Below, piece by piece: positions 50,645 through 60,100 of a stretch of 64,000 nucleotides of DNA. The notes under the pieces were generated by a model. That model was not told the DNA's origin, made no database searches, and saw only the letters and a program-made list of their open reading frames with translations. The DNA is taken from the NCBI GenBank assembly GCA_947498845.1, contig CANMLX010000021.1, forward strand, positions 1-64,000. Direction: 5' to 3'. The stretch's first letter is position 1. Each line of letters starts with the position of its first letter. The position numbers were made by a program, and so were the translations under genes. Source of the DNA: an uncultured Flavobacteriaceae bacterium (GTDB taxonomy: Bacteria; Bacteroidota; Bacteroidia; Flavobacteriales; Flavobacteriaceae).

Positions 50645-51393
50645 AAAGAAAACAATTTCAAGGCGTACTAAATATATTAAGCTTTAATAGACATTTTTAT
50701 ATTTATGGCATAATCGCTTTAGTACTAATTTTTGTGATTTGGCATATCACCCAATGGCCTAATTACATATTATGGGTAATTTTTTCTGCATTTTTATACG
50801 GATTAATCATGCCTTTAATAGTCTCAGCCTATGTTTACGACTTTTCGGGATACTACGAATTTAAATGGTTAAATAAACTAGTAAAAATAGATTCTAAACA
50901 TACAAAACTTGTAAATATAAATGCTGGTTTTGATGAGACAAGTTATATTATAAAGAAACATTTCCCTCTTTCAAATTTAAAAGTTTTTGATTTCTATAGT
51001 CCTATACATCATACCGAACCTGCTATTGTTCGTGCAAGAAAAGTAAGCCAAATTTACCCTAATACAGAACAAATAACAACCAATCACATCCCATTAAAAG
51101 ATAATTCGGTAGATGTTATTTTTCTATTATCTGCTATCCATGAAATAAGATCTCATAAGGAAAAAGTACAATTTTTAAAAGAGTGCCATAGAGTATGCAA
51201 AGACAATGGAAAAATTATTATCGTAGAGCACTTAAGAGATTTACCTAATTTCTTAGCTTTTACTTTAGGGGTTACCCATTTTTTCTCTAAAAAAACATGG
51301 TTAAATGCACTAAATAATGCAGGTTTCTCTACTGTTTCAGAAACTAAATTCACCCCTTATATGTCTATTTTTAATTGCCAAATAAATTCTTAA
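50635..51393 (+). CDS. Membrane-anchored SAM-dependent methyltransferase
   Basis: A 252-residue protein starting inside the end of the DUF2071 gene (10-base overlap, other frame). Two N-terminal helices (FYIYGIIALVLIFVIWHI and YILWVIFSAFLYGLIMPLIVS) are followed by a methyltransferase-11-type domain with VDVIFLLSAIHEIRSHKEK and ECHRVCKDNGKIIIVEHLRD. Motif I is unusual: NINAGFDET replaces the glycine-rich DxGxGxG. Likely acts on a lipid or membrane-bound substrate. Confidence 0.75.
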   Translation: MELKRKQFQGVLNILSFNRHFYIYGIIALVLIFVIWHITQWPNYILWVIFSAFLYGLIMPLIVSAYVYDFSGYYEFKWLNKLVKIDSKHTKLVNINAGFDETSYIIKKHFPLSNLKVFDFYSPIHHTEPAIVRARKVSQIYPNTEQITTNHIPLKDNSVDVIFLLSAIHEIRSHKEKVQFLKECHRVCKDNGKIIIVEHLRDLPNFLAFTLGVTHFFSKKTWLNALNNAGFSTVSETKFTPYMSIFNCQINS

Positions 51394-51396
51394 ATC

Positions 51397-51792
51397 ATGG
51401 AAATACATCTAAAAATAATTGGAATACTCATGATTTTATTAGGAGCTATTCATATTTTTTTTCCAAAGTACTTTAATTGGAAAAACGAACTTAAGTCTAT
51501 GAGTTTGGTAAACAAACAAATGATGATTGTCCATACTTTTTTTATTGCCCTTATGGTCTTTTTAATGGGCTTACTGTGCTTAATTTCAATTGATGATTTA
51601 ATAAGTACCAATCTTGGAAAAAATATATCGCTGGGTTTAGGTGTTTTTTGGACTATAAGATTATTTTTTCAAATTTTTATCTATTCGCAAAAACTATGGA
51701 AAGGAAAAACATTTGAAACATCAATGCATATCTTATTTACGCTTCTATGGATCTACTTTAGTTGTACATTCTTAATAATATACTTTAAATAA
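51397..51792 (+). CDS. Four-helix membrane protein of unknown function
   Basis: 131 residues with four membrane helices (ILMILLGAIHIFFPKYF, IVHTFFIALMVFLMGLLCLI, ISLGLGVFWTIRLFFQIF, LFTLLWIYFSCTFLIIY). I do not recognise the family. It is tightly packed between the membrane-anchored methyltransferase (three-base gap) and the TIGR01777 gene (five-base gap). Confidence 0.75.
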   Translation: MEIHLKIIGILMILLGAIHIFFPKYFNWKNELKSMSLVNKQMMIVHTFFIALMVFLMGLLCLISIDDLISTNLGKNISLGLGVFWTIRLFFQIFIYSQKLWKGKTFETSMHILFTLLWIYFSCTFLIIYFK

Positions 51793-51797
51793 AAGTC

Positions 51798-52700
51798 ATG
51801 AAAAAAATAATAATCGCAGGAGGCACAGGATTTCTTGGAGAAATACTAGACACCTATTTCTCTAAAAAAGGGTATCTAGTAAAAATTCTTAGTAGAAATC
51901 CTTCAAAAAAACACCACGTATTTTGGAATGCTAAAGACCTGGGAACTTGGGTAAAAGAGTTAGAAGGAGCAGAAGCACTTATAAATCTTGCAGGTAAATC
52001 TGTTGACTGTAGGTATACCGATAAAAACAAAAAACTTATCCACGATTCTAGAATAGACGCAACAAAAATCTTAGGCCTCGCATTAAATCTTTGCGAAAAC
52101 TCACCAAAAGTATGGCTAAATTCATCTACGGCAACTATATATAGACATTCATTAGATAAAGAAATGTCTGAAAAAAATGGTGAAATTGGCAACGATTTTT
52201 CAATGAACATTGCAAAATCTTGGGAAAAAGCCTTTAATGCATCTACAACGCCTAACACTAGAAAAATTATTTTAAGAACGTCTATTGTTATGGGTAAAAA
52301 AGGAGGCGCACTTGTGCCTTTAACAAAATTAACCAAGCTTGGATTGGGAGGAAAACAAGGATCTGGTTTTCAAAAAGTAAGTTGGATTCATGAAGATGAC
52401 TTTGCCAAGGCTGTAGATTTTTTAACCTGTAACAATCAACTTACTGGCGCTTTTAATTTAAGTGTTCCTAAACCCATAGATAATAATACACTCATGAAGT
52501 CCTTAAGAAAAATAATAAAAATGCCTTTTGGGATTCCTAGTTCAAAACCTTTATTAAAATTGGGAGCAAAACTAATGGGTACAGAAACAGAACTTGTCTT
52601 GAAAAGTAGAAATGTAGTTCCACAACGTTTATTAGAAAATGGCTTTGAATTTTCATTTCCTAACATAGAAAAAGCCTTGGATAATTTAATAAGTACATAA
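51798..52700 (+). CDS. TIGR01777-family NAD-dependent epimerase/oxidoreductase
   Basis: A 300-residue short-chain dehydrogenase-like protein. GGTGFLG (from residue 8) is the nucleotide-binding loop; GAEALINLAGKSVDCRYTDKNKK is the family-specific block of TIGR01777, and LNSSTATIYRH replaces the usual YxxxK site region. SWIHEDDFAKAVDFL near residue 195 is typical. The family is conserved but its substrate is unknown. In this run it accompanies two methyltransferases and DUF2071, so it may act on the same molecule. Confidence 0.88.
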   Translation: MKKIIIAGGTGFLGEILDTYFSKKGYLVKILSRNPSKKHHVFWNAKDLGTWVKELEGAEALINLAGKSVDCRYTDKNKKLIHDSRIDATKILGLALNLCENSPKVWLNSSTATIYRHSLDKEMSEKNGEIGNDFSMNIAKSWEKAFNASTTPNTRKIILRTSIVMGKKGGALVPLTKLTKLGLGGKQGSGFQKVSWIHEDDFAKAVDFLTCNNQLTGAFNLSVPKPIDNNTLMKSLRKIIKMPFGIPSSKPLLKLGAKLMGTETELVLKSRNVVPQRLLENGFEFSFPNIEKALDNLIST

Positions 52701-52720
52701 ATTCATTTTTTTAGCTTACA

Positions 52721-52748
52721 TTTGGAGTTCATGAAAATTATTGCTTTG
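52721..52748 (+). promoter_or_regulatory. Possible promoter of sigma factor gene
   Basis: TTTG at 52721-52724, 16-base spacer, TTGCTTTG at 52741-52748 (TT instead of TA). The ATG at 52751 follows after two bases, so if real it is also a leaderless-type start. Weaker than the GbsR promoter. Confidence 0.35.
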
Positions 52749-52750
52749 TA

Positions 52751-53302
52751 ATGCCTAACCATCAAATTAATCCTAATAAATGGATCGATTTATATTCGGA
52801 CTACCTTTATAACTATACCATTACACGAGTTAGCGATAAAGAAATCGCACAAGATTTGGTTCAAGACACCTTTTTAGCTGCCTTAAAGTCTATGAAAAAC
52901 TTTAAAGGTGAGGCTAGTGAGCGCACATGGCTTATCTCTATTTTGAAACGAAAAATTATTGACCACTACCGCAAAATAAATTCTAACAAGGGAAAAGCCG
53001 AAGTAAGAATAAATTATAACGACTCTGAAAGTGAAGGAGACTGGTTAGAAGAACGTGTCTCAGATCCATATGATAAAACAGCCGAAGATAAATTACAAAA
53101 TAACGAATTAGGAGATGCCATCCATAATTGTCTGGACAAACTCCCCCAAAAACAAGCCGATGTTTTTAAAATGAAAACAATTCTTGGATATGAAACTGAA
53201 GTAATTTGTAATGAATTAAATATAACCGCGTCTAACCTTTGGGTAATCATCCATAGAGCAAGAACGGCCATGTCTGATTGTCTGGAAAAAAATTGGTTTT
53301 AG
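52751..53302 (+). CDS. Sigma-70 family (ECF-like) RNA polymerase sigma factor
   Basis: A 183-residue sigma factor. Region 2 spans about 12-75 (WIDLYSDYLYNYTITRVSDKEIAQDLVQDTFLAALKSM, with the DLVQDTFL core), and region 4 about 115-175 (DKLPQKQADVFKMKTILGYETEVICNELNI). It is followed three bases later by a small zinc-finger protein likely to be its anti-sigma factor. Sits at the end of the GbsR-led run, 50 bases after the TIGR01777 gene. Confidence 0.9.
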   Translation: MPNHQINPNKWIDLYSDYLYNYTITRVSDKEIAQDLVQDTFLAALKSMKNFKGEASERTWLISILKRKIIDHYRKINSNKGKAEVRINYNDSESEGDWLEERVSDPYDKTAEDKLQNNELGDAIHNCLDKLPQKQADVFKMKTILGYETEVICNELNITASNLWVIIHRARTAMSDCLEKNWF

Positions 53303-53304
53303 TT

Positions 53305-53565
53305 ATGAGTAAATTGAAAATAATGATTCCTTGCGATGAAGCAAATCATGTATGCGACAAAACACAATACAAGGAAGCAACGCTTTGGGAAAAAATAAAA
53401 CTCACCATACACTTGGCTTATTGCAGAGCTTGTAGAAACTATACTAAAAGCAATAGAAAACTCACTGCAGTAATGAAAGATTCTAAAATCCAATGTATGG
53501 ATGAATCTAAAAAAGCATCCATGAAAACAGATTTTGAGAAGTTACTACAGGAACATAAGGACTAA
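53305..53565 (+). CDS. Small zinc-finger anti-sigma-like protein
   Basis: About 86 residues from the ATG at 53305; an in-frame ATG at 53278 lies within the sigma gene and is less likely. Composition KIMIPCDEANHVCDKTQYKE, then HLAYCRACRNYTKSN shows the His-x3-Cys-x2-Cys pattern of zinc-binding anti-sigma (zf-HC2) proteins. No membrane helix, so it would sequester the sigma factor in the cytoplasm. It overlaps the convergent UbiA-like gene by 21 bases. Confidence 0.75.
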   Translation: MSKLKIMIPCDEANHVCDKTQYKEATLWEKIKLTIHLAYCRACRNYTKSNRKLTAVMKDSKIQCMDESKKASMKTDFEKLLQEHKD

Positions 53566-54366
53566 TAATAGCCATATGATAGGCAAAGCTTCAACAAAAA
53601 AAGAGCTATAGTATCTACCTTGTTTAATTTTTGAATACAAAACAAATAAAAACGTAATAGCTAACAATACTAATAGTATTATTGTATTTGTGTAATTGCT
53701 TGTTCTTCCTTTTAAAAGTTCCAGTAAAAAAACAGCCAATAGTAGAAAAAAGCCTAATATTTTGGTACGTTTAATACCTAACTTTTGTGGTATGGTAGAT
53801 AACTCTAAGTTATCATATTTTAAATCTCTTATTTCAAAAGGAATCATTAAAACAAGAACATAGATAAAACGCTGTATACCTGTTAAAAGAACAACACTAT
53901 TTATTTCATTAAACGCATTGATAGCAGGTAAAAAAACGGTAACTCCTGTCCAAACCAAAGCAATTATAAAAACTTTTAAGCCAGATATATTTCTCAATGT
54001 ATATGGCTTATTTATTGACAAGGGAATAGCATATAAAAAAGTTACTCCCCCTAATCCCACAATATAAAAAAATGTTTGCCTTTGTAAGTAAAAAGCATAA
54101 TACACCATGAGTAAAAAACAAATAAAAGAAAGCATTTGTATTACTTTAAGCCATCTAGCTAATTTTCTATGACGAAACTTAGCCATACCAAAATATTTTA
54201 CAAAATTATACCCCGTAATGGTACCATAGAATACAAAATATAATACAGCCTCATTATAATCTAAATGTAACTCTAGTAGGGTTAACCAAGTTAGAGAAAA
54301 CACAGATAAGGCTACATGAATACTACTGTTAATATAAAAATTAAAAAACTGTTTTATAACATTCAT
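53545..54366 (-). CDS. UbiA-like polytopic membrane protein
   Basis: About 273 residues from the ATG at 54366; an upstream in-frame ATG at 54459 would add a non-hydrophobic leader and is less likely. Eight or so membrane helices. IRDLKYDNLELSTIPQKLGI matches the second Asp-rich motif of UbiA prenyltransferases (DxxxD with following T.P), but where the first NDxxDxxxD motif should be it reads GYNFVKYFGMAKFRH, so the Mg-diphosphate site is incomplete. Perhaps an inactive or altered prenyltransferase. Convergent with the sigma/anti-sigma genes. Confidence 0.65.
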   Translation of the reverse strand: MNVIKQFFNFYINSSIHVALSVFSLTWLTLLELHLDYNEAVLYFVFYGTITGYNFVKYFGMAKFRHRKLARWLKVIQMLSFICFLLMVYYAFYLQRQTFFYIVGLGGVTFLYAIPLSINKPYTLRNISGLKVFIIALVWTGVTVFLPAINAFNEINSVVLLTGIQRFIYVLVLMIPFEIRDLKYDNLELSTIPQKLGIKRTKILGFFLLLAVFLLELLKGRTSNYTNTIILLVLLAITFLFVLYSKIKQGRYYSSFFVEALPIIWLLLVLMFL

Positions 54367-54486
54367 ATAGCAAAAGTAGTCAATAACAAAAAGAGAGGTA
54401 TAAACCTCTCTCTTAAAAACTTTAAGCATATCGCTAAATTGATATAAAATAGCATACATATACTATTTAGAAGTAAAAAGTTACTG

Positions 54487-56880
54487 TTATTTTATTACTA
54501 ATTTTTGCAAACTTCTACGCTCATTATTAGTTACTTCTAATATATACAACCCTCTACTTACGTTCTCTAAAGGTATTTTTATAAGATCTACATCTCTAAA
54601 ATTATATGTTCTTATTATTTGCCCATTAATATTAATTAAACGTATCGTTGTAGTATGTAACGCCACAGAAGGCATAGTAACATCTATATAATTTGTTGCT
54701 GGATTAGGATTTACCTTAACTGTAAAATTATTTTCTTCTTTGGTAATTTGATTTTTAGTTACATTAACCCCAGATGCACAATCTGGCGCCTGATCTGCAT
54801 TACTAAAATAAATAGAGAAATCTTCATTTTTAGATACTAACACAAAATTATCACCATCTAAAGCCACCCAATAGCTCCCATCTAATTGAGGAAAATCTGA
54901 GCCTGTAATTGTTATTTCTGGTTCTGGTTGATTGAAATTTTGAGTTACCATAGGTAAAAAATTATTCCACCATGAAGGCACACCATTATTGGTATTCATA
55001 GATAACTGCCATAAACCATTATTTTGCAAATCCCAATTAATAGTAAAATTAGTTACGTTACTCAAATCTGGTCCACCAGATCCTAAAACATAAGCTTTGG
55101 AATATGTTGTATTAGAAATTGTAGGTAATGGAGAAGACAACGGTGTCTCAAAGTTACATGTTCCTCCGTTGTTAGAACTAGTAACCATAATCGAAACAGT
55201 AGCTGTATCCGAGCTTCCCGAAGTATTAGAAACAGTTAGTGTTACTCCATAATTTCCAGCTGTAGTGTATTCATGAGACACTACAACCCCATTGCCAGTG
55301 CTACCATCACCAAAATCCCATGTATAAGACAATGTACTATTATCTGAACTTGATGAACCAGAAGCATCAAAAGAAACCAAAATTGGAGCCTCTCCTGTGG
55401 TTGTATTAGCTGTAATGTTTGCAGTTATTATCACAGAATTATTAGAATCTGCTACATTAATAGTAGTTGTATCTGCACTATTTAAAGTCCCATCGTTAAC
55501 TGTAAGTGTTACAGTATAATTGCCAGGTTGTGTAAAAACATGAGATACTTCTACACCATTAGAAGTAGTACCATCTCCAAAATTCCAAGAATAAGTTAAA
55601 GTATCGTTATCAGGATCTGAAGAGCCTGATGCATCAAATTGAACTGTTAAAGGAGCATTTCCAGAAACTTGGTTTGCTATAAACCTTGCTACAGGAGGTC
55701 GATTTCCTGTACTTCCTCCTACAACATTAGGTATTATAGGTGCAAAATGAGGCCTCAAGACATCCATTTTCCATTCATTAACTGTAGCCCAATCATCTTG
55801 CAAAATGCCACCTGTATCTCCAGAATTAGGGTTCATAGTCCAAAATGTCCAAGAATAAATGTCTCCCATAAAATCCATCCATTCTGTAAACCAGGTAAAT
55901 GCTATACCGTTAAAAGCGTTTTGGTCTTTAATTCCAAATTCACCTATAAATAGTGGTGATGTACCATTTTCGTATAAGTAATGGAAATGGTCTTGCCATA
56001 ATTGTGGCATATTTTGAGGGAAATTCTGAGCTGTAAACCAATCTTGAGGTGCCACTTCTGGACCATATTCATGAGCAGAATACATCAATTTATTTTGATT
56101 TGATAATTGAATAGGGTATTGTGCTGCTCCCATGAGTTGTCCTCCCCACCAATAAGAATCTCCTTGAAATTCGCCTACGCCTTCTACAATAATTAAAACA
56201 TTAGGGTTTACCTCTAGAATTGCATTACCACAGCGCTCGGCTGCTTTATTCCAATCTGTAGCAGGGTTACTGTTTCCCCAAGTAGATCCATGGGGTTCGT
56301 TATTAAGATCCATCCCAATCACAGCAGAAAAGGTCTTATATCTTTCTGCCATAAATAACCAATCGTTAATCCATCGTTGTTCTGAATATTGATCTGTATA
56401 CCAAAATGCTTCATTTAAGAAACCATCAGCAGCTCTAGAGTGATTATCTAATACTATTTTAATATCATTGTCTTGACACCATTGCACTAAAATATCCATT
56501 AACTCTATAGGTGTTTCAACTTGCGATTCTTCTACATTCATAGGTGATACACCTGTGTAAGCGTCTGTCCCAAAAGAATTAACGTTAATCGTAACTCCTG
56601 GATTCAACATTTCATTACACCAAGGTAGTCTAATCGTGTTAAACCCCAGATCTTTTATTTGTTGGAGGACACTTTTCATGTCTCGAGTCCAAATTCCATG
56701 CGGAAAATAGGTTTGAGTTTCAAAACCAAACCAATTTACACCTGTAAGTCTCACTTCTTTACCTGTAGTATCAAATAACTTGTTACCAGACACAGAAAGG
56801 TAATTTTGTTGTTGCGCAAACATTGTTATGCCAAAACATAAGCATAACAATAATGGGATTTTATATACTATATTTTTCAT
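54487..56880 (-). CDS. GH5 cellulase with two PKD domains and C-terminal module, T9SS-secreted
   Basis: 797 residues from the ATG at 56880; an ATG 33 bases upstream is in frame, but MKNIVYKIPLLLC begins a standard signal peptide. Order: signal (1-22), GH5 domain (about 28-385) with acid/base Glu195 in DLNNEPHG and nucleophile Glu314 in FIGEFG, PKD1 (about 394-477), PKD2 (about 483-567), a Cys-bracketed module (C575-C701), T9SS sorting domain (VNPNPATN, from 723). VNWFGFET and NNEPHG suggest subfamily GH5_1 or near it, an endo-beta-1,4-glucanase. The module also occurs twice in the adjacent GH9-GH48 protein. Confidence 0.9.
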   Translation of the reverse strand: MKNIVYKIPLLLCLCFGITMFAQQQNYLSVSGNKLFDTTGKEVRLTGVNWFGFETQTYFPHGIWTRDMKSVLQQIKDLGFNTIRLPWCNEMLNPGVTINVNSFGTDAYTGVSPMNVEESQVETPIELMDILVQWCQDNDIKIVLDNHSRAADGFLNEAFWYTDQYSEQRWINDWLFMAERYKTFSAVIGMDLNNEPHGSTWGNSNPATDWNKAAERCGNAILEVNPNVLIIVEGVGEFQGDSYWWGGQLMGAAQYPIQLSNQNKLMYSAHEYGPEVAPQDWFTAQNFPQNMPQLWQDHFHYLYENGTSPLFIGEFGIKDQNAFNGIAFTWFTEWMDFMGDIYSWTFWTMNPNSGDTGGILQDDWATVNEWKMDVLRPHFAPIIPNVVGGSTGNRPPVARFIANQVSGNAPLTVQFDASGSSDPDNDTLTYSWNFGDGTTSNGVEVSHVFTQPGNYTVTLTVNDGTLNSADTTTINVADSNNSVIITANITANTTTGEAPILVSFDASGSSSSDNSTLSYTWDFGDGSTGNGVVVSHEYTTAGNYGVTLTVSNTSGSSDTATVSIMVTSSNNGGTCNFETPLSSPLPTISNTTYSKAYVLGSGGPDLSNVTNFTINWDLQNNGLWQLSMNTNNGVPSWWNNFLPMVTQNFNQPEPEITITGSDFPQLDGSYWVALDGDNFVLVSKNEDFSIYFSNADQAPDCASGVNVTKNQITKEENNFTVKVNPNPATNYIDVTMPSVALHTTTIRLININGQIIRTYNFRDVDLIKIPLENVSRGLYILEVTNNERRSLQKLVIK

Positions 56881-57198
56881 TTTATTTTGCTTTAAATTAA
56901 GAGAAGAAAACACCCTTAAATAATATATAATATGATTTACAGATAAAGATTTCGTATAAATAATTGTATCGATTTTTCGCTTAATTGAGGCTTGAAATTT
57001 AAGAATAACTATTGTTCAATTTTATAACGAAAATAAAGTAGAAAAAGAATGTAATTATATATGAAATCTTTATCTATAAATGATATATGAGTGTTTCTAA
57101 TTTTTTAACTACGTTTTATTGTAGTTATGTAAATAGCTTATTTCAAAGTATCTAAAAAAAGGAGTATGGTATCCATACTCCTTTTAATGATTTTTAAT
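56881..57198. other. Intergenic region between GH9-GH48 and GH5 genes
   Basis: 318 bases with the GH9-GH48 terminator (57157-57185) and the presumed GH5 promoter region. I see no clear TAnnTTTG. The terminator suggests that the GH5 gene has its own promoter. Confidence 0.5.
57157..57185 (-). terminator. Terminator after GH9-GH48 gene
   Basis: GGAGTATGG (57161-57169) pairs with CCATACTCC (57173-57181), loop TAT, bracketed by A and T runs. On the minus strand seven T follow the stem. It starts 13 bases after the stop codon. Confidence 0.9.
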
Positions 57199-60100
57199 CT
57201 AGTTAATAATGATTTTCTTTCTAGATACTTGATTTGAATTTATTGCTTTAGTTTCAAGTACATATAAGCCAACTGGTAAGCTTTGTACAAATAACTTTGT
57301 AGACCTCTCGTTATTTTCTAGTTTTTTAGTAGTGACTACTCTACCAGAAAAATCTATTAATCTTATTTGTACTTCATTACTAGTGTTTAGTATAGAAACA
57401 TTAATAACATCTGAAGCTGGATTAGGATGTACTCCTACCATCATTTTTGGTTTACTACCTTGAGATTTTGATTGTGTTCCATCATCTCCAAAGAAAAATC
57501 CATATTCGGCGTTAGCAAGAGCAACCTCAATTTGTGCCCAACTTCTATGATAATTTTGCGTATAAGCTTCACCATTATTATAAGCTTCTTCTAGTCGCGC
57601 AAAATCGGGATCATTTTTATAACCAGATCTAATATCTAGAAAAGATACACCTTGTTTAATTTCATCTCCATTAGCCATTACTCCTGTATATCCATCTGGA
57701 ACATAGACTTCTTGTTCAAAAATACGAGCAAAGTCACCTCTTTCTTCAGGAGAAGAAACGCCTTTATCATCACGATAAGTATTCCACATTCTGTCCAATA
57801 CTTCTTTTGCTAAATCGCGTGCTTCAGTATCTAATGTTTCGTATTTATCTGTAGCCGCTGCATAATAAGTTAATGCTTTAGCCATTGAAGCAGCTACGCC
57901 TAAATCTCTACTGTAATCTGTAACAGTTACACTTAAATTATTATTAGTACCTGGGCTTGAAGGATTCCAAGTATCAGGCTCTCCAGTCCATTCTAAAGTC
58001 GCTGGAATTTGGAAATCATCACTACCAATTAATTGCACTTCGCTCTTCACCCATGAAGCCCATTTATCCATTAAATTTTTAGCCATAGCATCGTTAGTAA
58101 TGTAGTAGTATTCTGCTACACGTTCCATAGACCAAGCTTGCCATCCAAACCATGTACCACTTCCTGGATCTTCATATACTGGATTTGTATCAAAAGCCAT
58201 ATCGTAGAAGGTAGACTTTCCTGCAGGGTACGTACTATAATCTCCATTCCAACTATTTGTTGCGCCTCCTGCTATGGCACCTTCTTTAGACTGTAACCAA
58301 GTATAGAATTCCATTTGACGTTGTAAACTTACATTCCAGTCACGTTCACCAGTACTCGATTGAGGTTTTAATTCATCTACTTGAGTTAATGCATAAGCTG
58401 CAACTGGGTTCTGGTATCCAAAATGACAGTGACTTGCACTAATTCTAAAAGCCCATTGTGAAGCAGGATCTGCAGATCCTCCCCATGAAATAAACCAAGA
58501 CATTAAATAGTGAGCACTATCATACCCAGTACCTGCTCCACTTGTAGCACTTTGTACTCCAAGAGGTTTAAAATACTTATCGAACATCCCTAAACGTAAG
58601 AAATCACCCATTTTAGTAGCTTTATCTAAATCAAGTTCTCCTATACTAACACCTTGTTCTTTGGCATACTCTAAAGCCCAATACATCGCTTGAACTGCTC
58701 TTGCATCTGCATCTGGAGCACTTGTATATCTCCATTGTTGCGAATAATTAGCATCTAATGTAAATAAAGGTAAAAACCCATCATTTCCTCCCCATGAGAA
58801 ATCTTCCCATGATGGATGCGGAATAGTTTCATATACAGATTCTTGCTCTCCTCTTTGGAAGGTATTGATATACGAAGGTGTACTTACGCCATCACCTCTA
58901 TTTCCATATCCATAAAAGTTATCGTTATCTAATAACCAGTGCATTTGATAAATATCGGCGCCATAAGTAGCTGTTAAATCTGCAGATACAGGATCAACAC
59001 CCGTTGGTGCATTAAAATCTAACGGCGCAGGATAAGCAGTTGGCAATGGAAATTCTGGCGCATAAGCCGCTGGAGAATTTGGATTATAAGCTGCGTTTGA
59101 AGGCTGATCTGCATTTGTAGGAATAATAAATTCTTCAATTCTATCCCAGACATCACTTAATGGTTGCCAGTCTCCTGTGATGCGTCCATGCATTACTTCT
59201 AACCATAACCAATAAGAATACAATTCACTTGTTGATTCGTGTCCATGATCTGGAGCCTCAACAATTAAACTCTCTATAGAGTGGTGTGGTGACCCATCTG
59301 CACTAAAATAACCATTTTCAGGGTCATAAAACTCATCTCTCATTTCAATGAATCTATCGATGTAAGCGTTATCCGAAGAACCTCCGCCTCCACCACCGCC
59401 AGTGGTAGTATCTTCTCTAGTTACTGTGATAAAGTTTGTTGATACAGAGAATTCATCACTTGAAAGATCGTTAGCTGAAATATTTTTCCCAGCTACGTCA
59501 AGCGTTCCTGTATACGATAAACCATATACACGACAAACGCCTACGGTAGCGCCTTCGAAATCATGAGAATCTGTTTCTGTTACTAAAATATTTCCTTGGT
59601 CATCTGTAATCAAATAAATATATGCTTCTGTAGATGTGCTTGTAGTTGTAAAATTAATTACATCTGCCGTTCCATCTCCTGTAATAGTAGTTTCTGAAGT
59701 AGAACCTGTATTGGTAGCAACAGTACCTCCGTTGGTAGTAGATGTTACACTATTTCTATTAACAGTAATAGAATTTGATAAATCATATACGCCGTTTAAT
59801 TCAGAAACATTATTTCCTGCGGTAGCACCTGTAAGTCCATCTTCGAAACTTAAATGCCAGATTAAACAAATACCTATACCAGCACCATCAAAATCTACAT
59901 CTTCTGGAGAGGCTGGTAATCCTAAAATATTATTTTGATCATCGGTAACTACCCATTGTGAGTTTGGTCCAACATTTCCAGACAATGTAATTCCTGATAC
60001 ATTATCTGCAATTCCATCACCAACTGTAAAGGTAAATGGTCCTCCTGAAATTACACCACCATCTACAGCAGGTACTGAAGTACCACAATCTGGTGTTGTA

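Noticed and set aside
51854..52336. Minus-strand open frame of 160 codons
   Set aside because: Antisense to the TIGR01777 gene, which is strongly supported; no independent start context or family match.
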